Assembly (NCBI GenBank): GCA_000721375.1
Contig: JOGW01000025.1
Coordinates: 1-64,000, forward strand
Source of the DNA: Streptomyces sp. NRRL B-3428
GTDB taxonomy: Bacteria; Actinomycetota; Actinomycetes; Streptomycetales; Streptomycetaceae
Length of the DNA stretch: 64,000 nt
Direction: 5' to 3'
Shown here: positions 49,129-57,977 of the stretch, in pieces
Layout: each line of letters opens with the position of its first letter
How positions within the stretch are numbered: position 1 is the stretch's first letter
Notes under the pieces: model-generated
Seen by the model: the letters and a program-made list of their open reading frames with translations, nothing else
The model's database searches: none
Told to the model about the DNA's origin: nothing
Position numbers and translations under genes: made by a program

Positions 49129-49539
49129 GCGAGGCCCGTCGAGGGACTCTTTTGATGATCAGTTCTCCCAGGGTTCTCCCACTCCCCCGGACCGACAACG
49201 AGAAACCGCCTCCCGGACTCAGCCCGGGAGCGTCTCACTACGCCTGCGATGACTGCCGTGCGGTCACTGGTGCCGTGCGGTGGTCGACCCGCATGCAGCC
49301 CTGCTACGCCCGGACGCATAGCCCACCGCATGGCGACGGCCTCGCTCCATCCCAGGAACGGGGCCGCTGCTCGTGCCGCAGTCACTGGCGCCGTGTCAGT
49401 CCGCCCGCCTCGGCGATGAGAGTCTTCAGCAATGGTGCCTACAGACGGAGTAACAGGAGCCACGCCTCCCTGCGTTCGCGTGATTACGTGACAGGTTAAT
49501 ACCGCACAAACCACGCTCGGACCTCTAAAGGGGAACCCC
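49129..49539. other. Non-coding gap with repeat copies upstream of a small secreted gene
   Basis: These 411 nt carry no supported gene. Two copies of GTCACTGGYGCCGTG (49263-49277 and 49381-49395) and one copy of an 18-bp core shared with 50110-50127 lie here. The last 50 bases are AT-rich and include TTAATA (49497-49502) as a possible -10 for the downstream gene. Confidence 0.55.
49319..49384 (+). repeat. Direct repeat copy 1 (flanks small secreted gene)
   Basis: Aligns with 50067-50135. Both start with TAGCCCAC and share the 18-bp core CGGGGCCGCTGCTCGTGC (49359-49376). Total similarity is imperfect, about 70 per cent by eye. Confidence 0.7.
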
Positions 49540-50025
49540 GTGAAGAACATGAAGATGGCATCGCTTATCGCCGTCCCAGTGGTAGCAGCAACCCTGTGCT
49601 TCGGCGGCACAGCCGCAGCAGCCGATCCAGAACCTCCGGGCGCCATCGGGTATTCGATCCCTCACTTCCCCTTCCCCGACTGCTGGACGTACTCCTTCGC
49701 AAGAGTATTCGCCGTCAACAAAACCAAGCTGCCACTTTGGAAGCTCAAAGCCAGGTGCGCAAACGAGCTGACCAGCGTGTCGGCATGGCAGCCGCCGAGC
49801 GCTTCAAAGGAGCTTCGCGAGTATGCCGATTCGGTGTGGCAGGGGTTTGCGCAGAAGTACCCCCAGTACGCGGGCCAGAAGGGCGTCTGGTTCGCGTACC
49901 TTCAGACGCTGAATTCCCCAGCAGAGGCGAATCTCGCTAATCGCCCCTGGTGGGATGAGGCTTTCAGTCAAGAGGAAGCGCCGACGGTGGAAGCAAACAC
50001 CTCCATCGGCCTTTCCGTGCTGTAG
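49540..50025 (+). CDS. Small secreted protein of unknown function
   Basis: 161 residues with a signal peptide (MKNMKMASLIAVPVVAATLC ... TAAAADP; cleavage near residue 28). The mature part (about 133 residues) has two Cys, many aromatic residues (FPFPDCWTYSFARV, NRPWWDEAF) and a clearly lower G/C at third codon positions than its neighbours, suggesting acquisition. GTG 49540 follows AAAGGGG (49527-49533). It is bounded by the direct repeats at 49319 and 50067. No known domain is recognised. Confidence 0.65.
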   Translation: MKNMKMASLIAVPVVAATLCFGGTAAAADPEPPGAIGYSIPHFPFPDCWTYSFARVFAVNKTKLPLWKLKARCANELTSVSAWQPPSASKELREYADSVWQGFAQKYPQYAGQKGVWFAYLQTLNSPAEANLANRPWWDEAFSQEEAPTVEANTSIGLSVL

Positions 50026-50066
50026 AAGCGATGGGCAAGGTGATTATGGGGTGCAGAACCCTGCCC

Positions 50067-50135
50067 TAGCCCACGGGAGTTGACGGCGGCCCTGCCCCCA
50101 TCCTGGGAGCGGGGCCGCTGCTCGTGCTGCGGTCA
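50067..50135 (+). repeat. Direct repeat copy 2 (flanks small secreted gene)
   Basis: Partner of 49319-49384; identical core CGGGGCCGCTGCTCGTGC at 50110-50127. It ends at the 3' tip of the broken minus-strand gene below. Confidence 0.7.
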
Positions 50136-50668
50136 GTCCTCGGTCAGCCAATCCGCCGTGTCCCGGCCGTCCTTCGGCATGTCGTCGAAAATGCCCTCCA
50201 GCACGAGCCCGCGGCAGTCGTCCTCCTTCACCCCGTCGCAGGCCTTCGGCTTGCCCTCGGTTTCCGCCGTCTGTGACCGTGCGGCGAGCGCCTTTCGGCA
50301 GTCGGCAGTCGGCATATCGGAAGAATCCGCAACCTCGATGCATGGGTGTCGCTCCGGCCGAACCACCGGTTGACGTTGGTCGTGTTGCTGCTCACCTGAT
50401 GCACGGGCCCGCTGTAGTGGTGGTGCTGCTCTGCGGTGGCCGCTCCAACATCCGTGCACCGCTTGAGGAAACGGGCCAGCGCGAGAGCGAGCGCGGCGGG
50501 AGCGCCGAACACGATGCAGACGCCCGTCGGGTCAGCCCACCCGGAGGCGCACAGCACAAGGCACACCCCGCCGCCAATGAGGACCGACGCGACACCGGCG
50601 GACACAAGGGCAGTGAGTAGTCCGTCGGCCGCCAACAGTGAAGAGTCACTTCCAACTGGCGCGCTCAC
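50133..50668 (-). pseudogene. Frameshifted small membrane-protein gene
   Basis: Starts at GTG 50668, which overlaps the stop of the upstream remnant (GTGA). The first frame gives a two-helix membrane segment (LLTALVSAGVASVLIGGGVC and the helix after it), then HHHYSGPVHQ. A different frame then yields an acidic, plausible C-terminus (TADCRKALAARSQTAETEGK ... DDMPKDGRDTADWLTED) ending at 50133. The two halves are joined by an indel probably between 50325 and 50400; near it lies a perfect 7-bp tandem duplication (GACTGCC). HHHYxGPVxQ tracts occur in proteins of streptomycete integrative elements such as Spd-type, but identity is not certain. Confidence 0.45.
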
Positions 50669-50935
50669 TGATCGCCGTCGGCCTTCCCGTCTCGGTTGGC
50701 GAGGGCTTGGAGGACGCGTTCACGCTTGACGACGGGGAAGCCGTCGAGGATGTCGGTGTGGCGCGCACGCGCTACTCGTCGCCGAGCACCTCCATGACGT
50801 CGGCAAGGTGGTCGACGGCTTCACGCACGGGCGCGCTGGTCACGGTGCCACCCACGAGCGCAAGGGCCCGCTCGACAACCGTCACCGACGGCGAGGAGCC
50901 GAAGAGCGACCCACAGCAGATCGCATAGCCCGCAG
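50665..50935 (-). pseudogene. Remnant of an upstream gene in the decayed unit
   Basis: Two fragments in different frames: ALVGGTVTSAPVREAVDHLA ... VLGDE ending at TAG 50770-50772, and downstream HTDILDGFPVVKRERVLQAL ... ADGDQ ending at TGA 50665-50667. The second fragment has no start of its own, and its stop overlaps the next start, the layout of a coupled operon. Probably a single gene broken by a frameshift at about 50770. Function unknown. Confidence 0.4.
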
Positions 50936-50996
50936 CCTCGCGACGGCAGGCCTGTTCGGCAGTACGTTGACGCCAACCGACGACTGGGGGCGGGCC

Positions 50997-51203
50997 ATGC
51001 GTCAACATGCTGTCGATGCCGTTGTGTTCGTCGCCGCGCTCGTCCTGGTCTTCGTGAGTCTCGCCCAGGGCTGGACGATCGTCGCCGGTGTCGCCGCAGT
51101 CATCCTGCTCGGCGTGGTGGCCGCCACCGCCGCACGCCACCAGCCCGATCCCGCCGTACCGCGCCCGCGCGCCGAGGGGCGTCCGTGGCGTGATCCCATC
51201 TGA
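50997..51203 (+). CDS. Small two-helix membrane protein
   Basis: 68 residues, ATG 50997 behind a G-rich ribosome-binding site. Two hydrophobic helices (AVVFVAALVLVFVSLAQGW and IVAGVAAVILLGVVAATAA) and a basic, Pro-rich tail. Unknown role; small conserved membrane proteins of this kind are common in streptomycetes. It stands 101 nt upstream of the aldo/keto reductase on the same strand. Confidence 0.6.
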   Translation: MRQHAVDAVVFVAALVLVFVSLAQGWTIVAGVAAVILLGVVAATAARHQPDPAVPRPRAEGRPWRDPI

Positions 51204-51304
51204 GGCGAACCGCCCCCGCCCGCATCCACCGCAGCCCTTGCCATGGAGCGCACTCCAACTCCTAGACTCTCGCCCCCACCCTCAACTCCTCCTACGGAGC
51301 ACCC

Positions 51305-52357
51305 ATGCGCTACCGAGTCCTCGGCAAGACGGGTATCGAGGTCAGCACCCACTGTCTGGGCACCATGATGTTCGGCGCCGTCGGCAACCCCGACCACAAG
51401 GACAGCGCACGGATCATCCACGCCGCCCTCGACGCCGGGATCAACTTCGTCGACACCGCCGACATGTACTCGGCGGGCGAGTGCGAGGACATCGTCGGCA
51501 AGGCGCTCAAGGGACGGCGTGACGATGTCGTCCTCGCCACCAAGGTGCACTTTCCGCTCGGCGAGGGACGCAACCGCAGTGGGAACTCCCGGCGTTGGAT
51601 CGTCAAGGCGGTCGAGGACAGTCTGCGACGCCTGGACACCGACTGGATCGACCTCTATCAGGTGCACCGGCCCGACCACACCACCGACATCGAGGAGACC
51701 CTGTCCGTACTGAGTGATCTGGTGCGGGCGGGCAAGATCCGTACGTTCGGGTGCTCCACCTTCCCCGCCGAGGACCTCGTCGAGGCGCACCATGTCGCCG
51801 AGCGGCGGGGCCTGATGCGGCTGCGCACCGAGCAGCCGCCCTACTCGCTCCTCATCCGCGGCATCGAGCGTTCCGTACTGCCCACGGCTCAGCGTCTCGG
51901 CATGGGCGTGCTGACCTGGGCACCGCTCGCCTCAGGTTTCCTGTCCGGGGCGCAGCGCGAGGGCCGGCCCGTCGACCTCACGAGCGGACGCGCCAAACTC
52001 ACCCCGTACCGCTTCGACCCCGCGATCCCGGGCAACGCCGCGAAGTTCGCCGCGGTCGAGCAGTTCGTCGCGCTCGCCGAGGACATCGGCTGCACGCTGC
52101 CCGAACTCGCCGTCGCCTTCCCGCTCGTCCACCCGGCCGTCACCTCGGTGATCATCGGCCCGCGCACGATGGACCAGCTGACCTCGCTGCTCAAGGGCAC
52201 GGAGCTGCTGCTCGACGACGACGCCCTCGACCGTATCGACGAGATCGTGGCCCCCGGCACCGACCTGTACAAGGCCGACGGTGTCTGGCAGCCCCCGTCC
52301 CTCACGGACCCCACCCAGCGCCGCCGCCCGCCCGGCGAACGATCCGCAGCGGGCTGA
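51305..52357 (+). CDS. Aldo/keto reductase
   Basis: A 350-residue NADPH-dependent AKR with the complete tetrad: Asp and Tyr in NFVDTADMY, Lys in VVLATKVH, His in IDLYQVHRPD. The cofactor-binding end VTSVIIGPRTMDQL is conserved. It reduces aldehydes or ketones; substrate unknown. ATG 51305 sits 5 nt after TACGGAG. It is probably transcribed together with the Zn-ribbon gene (56 nt). Confidence 0.9.
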   Translation: MRYRVLGKTGIEVSTHCLGTMMFGAVGNPDHKDSARIIHAALDAGINFVDTADMYSAGECEDIVGKALKGRRDDVVLATKVHFPLGEGRNRSGNSRRWIVKAVEDSLRRLDTDWIDLYQVHRPDHTTDIEETLSVLSDLVRAGKIRTFGCSTFPAEDLVEAHHVAERRGLMRLRTEQPPYSLLIRGIERSVLPTAQRLGMGVLTWAPLASGFLSGAQREGRPVDLTSGRAKLTPYRFDPAIPGNAAKFAAVEQFVALAEDIGCTLPELAVAFPLVHPAVTSVIIGPRTMDQLTSLLKGTELLLDDDALDRIDEIVAPGTDLYKADGVWQPPSLTDPTQRRRPPGERSAAG

Positions 52358-52412
52358 ACCACCCCACGGAATCCGCTGGCCGCCCGACGCCCCGTTCCCC
52401 TACCGTCGCCCC

Positions 52413-52835
52413 ATGCCCTACCGCACCCACCACGTCTGCCTCGCCTGCCGCCAGGGCTTCAAGCGTGGCCTCGGCGCGGCCGTCACCCCTTGCCCGGTCT
52501 GCGGCGGTCAACTGATCGACGCAGGCGAGCAGTTGGCGGTCCCGCCGCGCCGCGACACCGACGCCTGGCAGGCTCTGGCCGTGGTGCTCGGCGCGGGGCT
52601 GCGGTTCCACCCCGGCTGCCGTTGCTGCAACGACGGCCCGGGTTACCGCCCCCGTACGATGCGCGAAGTCCGTGAACGCCAGGAAGTGGCGGCGAGAACC
52701 GGCCGACCGCTCGCCGAGGTGCTGGCGCGGGCCGATCCGTGGACCGATGCCGAGGGCCGGCGGCGCCAGGCCGGTGAGCTCATCGCTGCACGCCTCTTGG
52801 CTACGGCAGCCCCGCCCCCGAGACTGACCCGATGA
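52413..52835 (+). CDS. Zinc-ribbon-containing conserved protein
   Basis: 140 residues. Two CxxC knuckles (CLACRQGF and CPVCGGQL, residues about 9-30) form a zinc ribbon, followed by HPGCRCCNDGPG with another Cys-rich motif and an Arg-rich helical tail. No enzyme motif is visible. The stop overlaps the next gene's start by 4 nt (ATGA), so they are translationally coupled. Confidence 0.72.
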   Translation: MPYRTHHVCLACRQGFKRGLGAAVTPCPVCGGQLIDAGEQLAVPPRRDTDAWQALAVVLGAGLRFHPGCRCCNDGPGYRPRTMREVRERQEVAARTGRPLAEVLARADPWTDAEGRRRQAGELIAARLLATAAPPPRLTR

Positions 52836-53305
52836 CGCAGCGCGTGGATCTCTCCAACCTGATGGACCGCTTGGCCGTCGACGCATTGATCACCGATTAC
52901 GCCAATATCGTCGACGACGGCGACTGGGCCGCGTATCCCGGGATCTTCACGCCGGACGGCCGGGCCGACTACAGCTCCTCCGGCGGCGAGGAGGGCACGG
53001 CGCTGGAGATGGCCGCGTGGCTTGAGCAGGCCATGCAGCTGTTCGCGATGCGCCAGCACCTCATCGTCAACCGGAAGTTCCGCTTCGAGATCCTCGACGG
53101 CAACACCGGCGACACGGCCTCCGCCCAGGCGGACATGTACAACCCGATGCGGATGAGTGACGACGGCGGCCCGCCGGACCTGGAGTGCGGCGCCCGCTAC
53201 ACGTTCACCTTCCGCCGTACGTCCGCGGGTTGGCGTATCTCGCAGCTCGTCGTGCACGAGAAGTGGCGCCGGATGAAGCCGCCCACCCGGCAGGGACTCG
53301 ACTGA
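52832..53305 (+). CDS. NTF2/SnoaL-like protein
   Basis: A 157-residue SnoaL-like cone-fold protein: LMDRLAVDALITDYANIVDDGDW, the FTPDGRADYSSSG pocket, RQHLIVNRKF and the final SAGWRISQLVVHEKW. Such proteins act as small isomerases, hydrolases or cyclases. It overlaps the Zn-ribbon gene by 4 nt and ends near the tandem-repeat terminator. Confidence 0.82.
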   Translation: MTQRVDLSNLMDRLAVDALITDYANIVDDGDWAAYPGIFTPDGRADYSSSGGEEGTALEMAAWLEQAMQLFAMRQHLIVNRKFRFEILDGNTGDTASAQADMYNPMRMSDDGGPPDLECGARYTFTFRRTSAGWRISQLVVHEKWRRMKPPTRQGLD

Positions 53306-53312
53306 GGGCAAT

Positions 53313-53356
53313 ACGTCGGACCGCCACGTCGGACCGCCTCTAGGTGCGGTCCGACG
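53313..53356. terminator. Terminator hairpin formed from a duplicated 13-bp unit
   Basis: ACGTCGGACCGCC occurs twice in tandem (53313-53325, 53326-53338). The second copy pairs perfectly over 11 bp with 53346-53356 around an 8-nt loop. It lies between convergent genes and contains the TAG stop of the minus-strand DHFR-like gene (53340-53342). The extra copy offers an alternative pairing. Confidence 0.8.
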
Positions 53357-53918
53357 GACGCGCCACCCGGTAACGGACCCCGAGCACCTTCGAGTTGAAG
53401 GTGCGGGTACCCACGAGTTCGAGATCGACCTGTCGCTCCTCCTGGGGAAAGAACGAAATACCGCCGCCGACCATGACCGGATAGATCCTCGCCCGGTACT
53501 CGTCGATCAGATCCGCCGCGGCCGCCTGCGCGGCGAGCTCCGCACCGCCGACCGCGATGTTGCCCTCCCCCGGTTCGGCGCGCAACCGCTCGATCTCCGC
53601 CGCCAAGTCACCTGACGCGAGACGGGCATTGCCCTCGACGGCCGACAGCGACTTGGAGAACACCACCTTCGGCAGCGCCTTCCAGAGCGCGGCCCATTCG
53701 AGCTGATCCTCGTCGAGCGGAGTCTCCTCCTCGGCGGTTTCCCAGTAGAGCATCGTCTCGTACAGCTTGCGGCCCAGCACATAGGCGCCGAGTTCGCGGA
53801 TCTCGTCGATCCAGGAGCGGAAGACCTCCGGGTCGGGCCCCGACCAGTCGAATCCGCCGTCGGGTCCGACGATGTAGCCGTCGAGGGAGACGTTCATCGA
53901 ATAGGTCACGCTGCGCAT
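53340..53918 (-). CDS. Dihydrofolate reductase-family (RibD C-terminal-like) protein
   Basis: A 192-residue DHFR/RibD_C-fold protein: MNVSLDGYIVGPDGGFDW at the N-terminus, YVLGRKLYETMLYW, NIAVGGAELAAQAAAADLID and YPVMVGGGISFFP. Members reduce pterin- or pyrimidine-like compounds with NADPH. Common in Streptomyces as a small standalone enzyme. ATG 53918 has AGGAGGG close upstream. It is divergent from lnt by 162 nt. Confidence 0.85.
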   Translation of the reverse strand: MRSVTYSMNVSLDGYIVGPDGGFDWSGPDPEVFRSWIDEIRELGAYVLGRKLYETMLYWETAEEETPLDEDQLEWAALWKALPKVVFSKSLSAVEGNARLASGDLAAEIERLRAEPGEGNIAVGGAELAAQAAAADLIDEYRARIYPVMVGGGISFFPQEERQVDLELVGTRTFNSKVLGVRYRVARPSDRT

Positions 53919-54080
53919 CAGAAACCCTCCTAGGTGACGCTTTCGACCCTACGGCGCCACCGCGCTCCCCACCCTGCGGTACGCACTCTCCGCACCCGAC
54001 CGCACGCACTCTGTCCGAGATCGTCCGGAACGCGCACACTGGTACCACTGACCGGCGTCCGGGGGCGAGGGAGGCGCGGT

Positions 54081-55712
54081 ATGGGCAGCTCAGCGCGTAC
54101 GCGGGAGGCCGAGTCACAGGCCGACCACCCGCCGCACACCCCATGGACCAGGGCGGCGCGACGTCTGCACTCCCCCTGGTGGCGGGCCCTGGCCGCCCTG
54201 CTCGCCGGAGCCCTGCCGGCGCTCGCGTTCCCCGAGCCCGCCTTGTGGTGGTTCGCGTACGTGGCGCTCGTCCCCTGGATCCTGCTCGTCCGCTCGGCCC
54301 CGACCCCACGGCGGGCCGCCTGGGACGGCTGGCTCGGCGGGATCGGGTTCATCCTCGCGATGCACCACTGGCTGGCACCGAATCTGCATGTGTTCACCCT
54401 GGTCATCGCGGCGCTGCTCGGCCTGCTCTGGCTGCCCTGGGCTCTGCTCGTACGCCATCAGATCGGCGGCCGCCCCTCACGCGCCCGAGCCGCCGCCGCC
54501 CTCGCGGTCCTCCCGTCGGCCTGGCTGGTCGTCGAACTCGTGCGTTCCTGGGAGGGGTTGGGCGGCCCCTGGGGTCTGCTCGGCTCCAGCCAGTGGCAGG
54601 TCTCGCCCGCCCTGCGGCTCGCCTCCGTGGGCGGGGTGTGGCTGGTCTCGCTGCTGATCGTCGCCGTGAACACCGCGGTGGTCCTGCTGATCGTCCAGCC
54701 CTCCACCCGTGTCCCCGCGCTCAGCGCGCTCATGGCCGCCGCCGTTCTCACCTGCGCCGTCTGGGCGTGGGCGCCCCGGCCCCAGAAGGCCGGCACGGTG
54801 CGGGTCGCGCTCGTCCAGCCCGGCACCGGAAACGGGGTCGCCGCCGGCAGCGATCGCTTCGCCCGCGAGGAGGCGCTGACCCGCACGCTGGCGGGACGCG
54901 ACGTGGACCTCGTCGTCTGGGGCGAGAGCAGTGTCGGCTTCGATCTGAGGGACCGTCCCGACCTCGCCGAACGCCTTGCCGCGCTCTCCCGCGAAGTCGG
55001 CGCCGAGATCCTCGTGAACGTGGACGCACGCCGCTCGGACAAGCCCGGGATCTTCAAGTCATCGGTCCTGATCGGCCCGGACGGACCGACCGGCGACCGC
55101 TACGACAAGATGCGGCTCGTGCCCTTCGGCGAATATGTGCCGGCCCGCTCGCTGCTCGGCTGGGCCACCTCCGTCGGCGAAGCGGCGGGAGAGGACCGCA
55201 GACGCGGCACAACGCCCGTGGTGATGCCGGTCGGCGAGGGCTGGACGGTGGGACCGCTGGTCTGCTTCGAGTCGGCGTTCCCGGACATGAGCCGGCAACT
55301 GACCCGCCGCGGCGCCCAGTTGCTGCTCGCCCAGTCGGCCACGTCCACGTTCCAGGACAGCTGGGCGCCGAAGCAGCACGCCTCGCTCGCGGCGATACGC
55401 GCCGCCGAGAACGGCCGACCGATGGTGCACGCCACGCTCACCGGCGTCTCCGCGGTGTACGCGGCCGACGGCTCCCGTATCGGTGAACCGCTCGGCACCG
55501 AGGAGCGCGCGGCCGGGGTCTACGACATCACGCTGACCTCGGGCACGACGCCGTTCGTACGCCTGGGTGACTGGGCGGTGTACACGGCGCTCGCCGTCCT
55601 CGCCGCCACGCTGGCTCTTGAGGCCGTACGGGCGCTCAGGCGGCCTGTTCCGTCACGCGCTGGACGATCCGCTCGCACAGCTCATGAGTCGCCAACGCGT
55701 CCCGAGCGCTGA
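54081..55712 (+). CDS. lnt: Apolipoprotein N-acyltransferase
   Basis: 543 residues: N-terminal membrane domain with about six hydrophobic helices (residues about 30-230) and a nitrilase-fold catalytic domain (about 245-500) on the outer face. The catalytic Glu (VVWGESSVGF), Lys (YDKMRLVPFGEYVP) and Cys (GPLVCFESAFP) are all present. It N-acylates the first Cys of lipoproteins; the window encodes several candidate substrates. ATG 54081 lies 5-6 nt after GAGGGAGG. The 3' end overlaps the convergent oxidoreductase by 77 nt. Confidence 0.94.
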   Translation: MGSSARTREAESQADHPPHTPWTRAARRLHSPWWRALAALLAGALPALAFPEPALWWFAYVALVPWILLVRSAPTPRRAAWDGWLGGIGFILAMHHWLAPNLHVFTLVIAALLGLLWLPWALLVRHQIGGRPSRARAAAALAVLPSAWLVVELVRSWEGLGGPWGLLGSSQWQVSPALRLASVGGVWLVSLLIVAVNTAVVLLIVQPSTRVPALSALMAAAVLTCAVWAWAPRPQKAGTVRVALVQPGTGNGVAAGSDRFAREEALTRTLAGRDVDLVVWGESSVGFDLRDRPDLAERLAALSREVGAEILVNVDARRSDKPGIFKSSVLIGPDGPTGDRYDKMRLVPFGEYVPARSLLGWATSVGEAAGEDRRRGTTPVVMPVGEGWTVGPLVCFESAFPDMSRQLTRRGAQLLLAQSATSTFQDSWAPKQHASLAAIRAAENGRPMVHATLTGVSAVYAADGSRIGEPLGTEERAAGVYDITLTSGTTPFVRLGDWAVYTALAVLAATLALEAVRALRRPVPSRAGRSARTAHESPTRPER

Positions 55713-56541
55713 GCAGTTTGCCCGCGCGCACCGCGTCCACGAAGGCGAGCACGACCTGCTCGATACCGCGCTGGCGCGCCACCGGCACCCAGTCGCCGCG
55801 CCGCCGCACGGTCGGCTGGCCCTTGTGGTCGATGATCTCGGCGAGGTTGCGCACCTCGCGCTTGGTGTCCTGGCCGGAGACCTCGAGGATCTCCTCGGTC
55901 GAGCCGCTCAGGCGGTTCATCACGCCGATCGCGGTGAACCCGTCGCCGGCGAGCTGCAGCACCACGTGGTGCATCAGGCCGTCCTCGACGCGGGCGCGCA
56001 CGGTGACGTCGTCGATCTGCCCGGGGACCAGGAAGCGCAGGGTGTCGACGACGTGGATGAAGTCGTCGAAGACCATCGAGCGGATGTCCTCGGGCAGCCC
56101 GACCCGGTTCTTCTGCAGCAGGATCAGCTCGCGCGGGTGCTCGGCGCACTGCGCGTACCCAGGGGCGTAGCGGCGGTTGAAGCCGACCGTCAGCGAGACA
56201 CCGCGCTCCTCGGCGAGCTCCACGAGACGCTCCGCGTCGCCCAGTTCGTACGCGATCGGCTTGTCGACATACGTGGCCACGCCCGCCTCGATCAGCCGCG
56301 TGACGATCTCGGGGTGCACGGCGGTCGGCGCGTGCACGAAGGCCGCGTCCAGGCCGACCGCGAGCAGCGAGTCCAGATCGGTGTGGAGGTGTTCGGCGGG
56401 GACACGGTGCGTGGCGCCGACCCGCTGGAGGGTCTCGGGGCTGCGGGTCTGCAGGTGCAGCTCGGTCTCGGGCAGGGTGGTGAGGACCGGCAGATAGGCC
56501 TTCTGCGCGATGTCGCCCAGACCGATGCAACCGACCTTCAC
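55636..56541 (-). CDS. Gfo/Idh/MocA-family oxidoreductase
   Basis: A 301-residue NAD(P)-dependent oxidoreductase with the N-terminal dinucleotide fold (VGCIGLGDIAQKAYLPVL) and the EKP-like motif as VDKPIA, followed by the conserved GFNRRYAP. It oxidises or reduces sugars, inositols or similar. ATG 56541 start. The 3' end lies inside the lnt 3' end on the opposite strand. Confidence 0.9.
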   Translation of the reverse strand: MKVGCIGLGDIAQKAYLPVLTTLPETELHLQTRSPETLQRVGATHRVPAEHLHTDLDSLLAVGLDAAFVHAPTAVHPEIVTRLIEAGVATYVDKPIAYELGDAERLVELAEERGVSLTVGFNRRYAPGYAQCAEHPRELILLQKNRVGLPEDIRSMVFDDFIHVVDTLRFLVPGQIDDVTVRARVEDGLMHHVVLQLAGDGFTAIGVMNRLSGSTEEILEVSGQDTKREVRNLAEIIDHKGQPTVRRRGDWVPVARQRGIEQVVLAFVDAVRAGKLLSARDALATHELCERIVQRVTEQAA

Positions 56542-56802
56542 GATACTTCTCCCTGTCTCGCCCTACCCACCGCGCGTTTCAGCGGCTTGTCGCAGCATAC
56601 GTGGCCTGCGGGGGAAGCCAGTCGGAGATCGTCCCGAGGCTCGTGAGCATCAGGTTCGGGCCGGCCGGGAGATCGTCGCGATCAGTGCGTCGCGGGCCGC
56701 GACGAGGGGAATGCCGGGCAAACCCTGACCGGGGTCACCCATGTGGGGCAACCTGCGCTTGTCAGCTCCCGAAACCACCCCGGAACCAGCAGAGTTGCGC
56801 GG

Positions 56803-57243
56803 GTGCATCGAACGACCCGAGCCGCGCTGCTCGTCTCTCTCACGATCACGGCCGTCTCCGGCTGTGTCGCGGTCCAGACACCCGCCGCGCCCTCCGCCAC
56901 CACGCCAGGTCCGGCCTCGGCCCCGGCGCCGAAGGGCGGCGCCCAGCCCCAGATCGTGCAGGCCCCGGCGCACGAGGCGCTCGAGCGCATCCAGGACGAG
57001 CAGCGGGAGCGGGCCCGTGAAGCTGTGGCCGTACCCCAGCGCACCAAGCCCCGTGCCGTACGGGAATCAGGGGCCGCAAAGGCCCCGGCAGCCGGCGACG
57101 GGCGCGAGCACCCGAAAGCACCGGTCGAGGTGCCCGAGGCGCCGGCCCCTTCGGCCGATGTGTGCGACCTCGGCGAGCAGTACGGCGGCTGGCCGGCCGA
57201 CAGCCCGCAGGCGCAGATCTGCCGGAGCACGTACGGCGGCTGA
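56803..57243 (+). CDS. Small secreted lipoprotein, Pro/Ala-rich
   Basis: 146 residues from GTG 56803. The N-terminus RTTRAALLVSLTITAVSGC has a lipobox (AVSGC, Cys about residue 21), so it is a membrane-anchored lipoprotein. The middle is a long Ala/Pro/Lys-rich linker and the C-terminus (ADVCDLGEQYGGWPADSPQA ... CRSTYGG) has two Cys likely joined as a disulfide. No domain recognised. An upstream ATG at 56743 would add 20 hydrophilic residues and spoil the signal. Confidence 0.7.
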   Translation: MHRTTRAALLVSLTITAVSGCVAVQTPAAPSATTPGPASAPAPKGGAQPQIVQAPAHEALERIQDEQRERAREAVAVPQRTKPRAVRESGAAKAPAAGDGREHPKAPVEVPEAPAPSADVCDLGEQYGGWPADSPQAQICRSTYGG

Positions 57244-57250
57244 ACCTCCT

Positions 57251-57943
57251 CTACACAGGGACCGCCCGCACCCAGGCCCCGTCCTCGGTCAGCACCCGGT
57301 CCACCTTCAACCCGGCCTCCGCCAGGACCCCTTCGAACTCCTCGGCCGTCAGCGGCCTGGCGCGGTACGTCTGGGTCCACACGGCGTCCGGGAAGACGTA
57401 CTCCACCTTCACCGAGCGCACCCCGTCCTCGCCCACCGGTACGGACGCCACCTTGCGGATGACGGGCCCGCCGGGGAGGGCCACCTCGCGCGGCAGGTTC
57501 TCGTGGGCGCCCGCGCGCTCGCGCTGGATGAGTACGCAACCGTCGTCGGCGACATGGCGGCGGCAGGTGGCGAGCATGCCGCGGCGCACCTCGGCGTCAC
57601 CGGTGTGCACGAGGATCGACGCGAGCATCACGACGTCGAACCGCTCCCCGAGGTCAAGACCCTCGATGGTGGAGCGGACGCTGCGCGCGCCGACGATCCG
57701 GTCGAGCATCTCCTGCGACTCGTCCACCGCCGTGACCTCGAAGCCCCGCTCGACCAGCGGGTGGGTCACCCGGCCCACCCCGCAGCCCAGTTCGAGCAGG
57801 CGCGCGCCCGCGGGCACGGCGGCCGCGATGATCTCCGGCTCGCCCTCCACGGGGAGTCTCTCGTACAGCTCCACCGCGCAGCCGTCGGGTGTGATGGCGC
57901 CCGGCCCCGTGCCTTCGTATCCCCTACGCATCTCAAGACCCAT
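57251..57943 (-). CDS. Class I SAM-dependent methyltransferase
   Basis: A 230-residue single-domain methyltransferase: motif I LLELGCGVGRVTHPL (SAM loop), motif II VTAVDESQEMLDR and motif III region FDVVMLASILVH. Substrate unknown. GTG/ATG 57943 start. It shares strand with the acyltransferase (34 nt) and TPR protein upstream; the three may form one transcript. Confidence 0.85.
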   Translation of the reverse strand: MGLEMRRGYEGTGPGAITPDGCAVELYERLPVEGEPEIIAAAVPAGARLLELGCGVGRVTHPLVERGFEVTAVDESQEMLDRIVGARSVRSTIEGLDLGERFDVVMLASILVHTGDAEVRRGMLATCRRHVADDGCVLIQRERAGAHENLPREVALPGGPVIRKVASVPVGEDGVRSVKVEYVFPDAVWTQTYRARPLTAEEFEGVLAEAGLKVDRVLTEDGAWVRAVPV

Positions 57944-57977
57944 GTTCAGGCAACGGCCGGCCCGCCAGGGCGGTTCC

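Noticed and set aside
49319..50135. tRNA or att site of an integrative element
   Set aside because: No tRNA gene and no integrase in the window; the repeats are imperfect, so only a remnant can be suggested.
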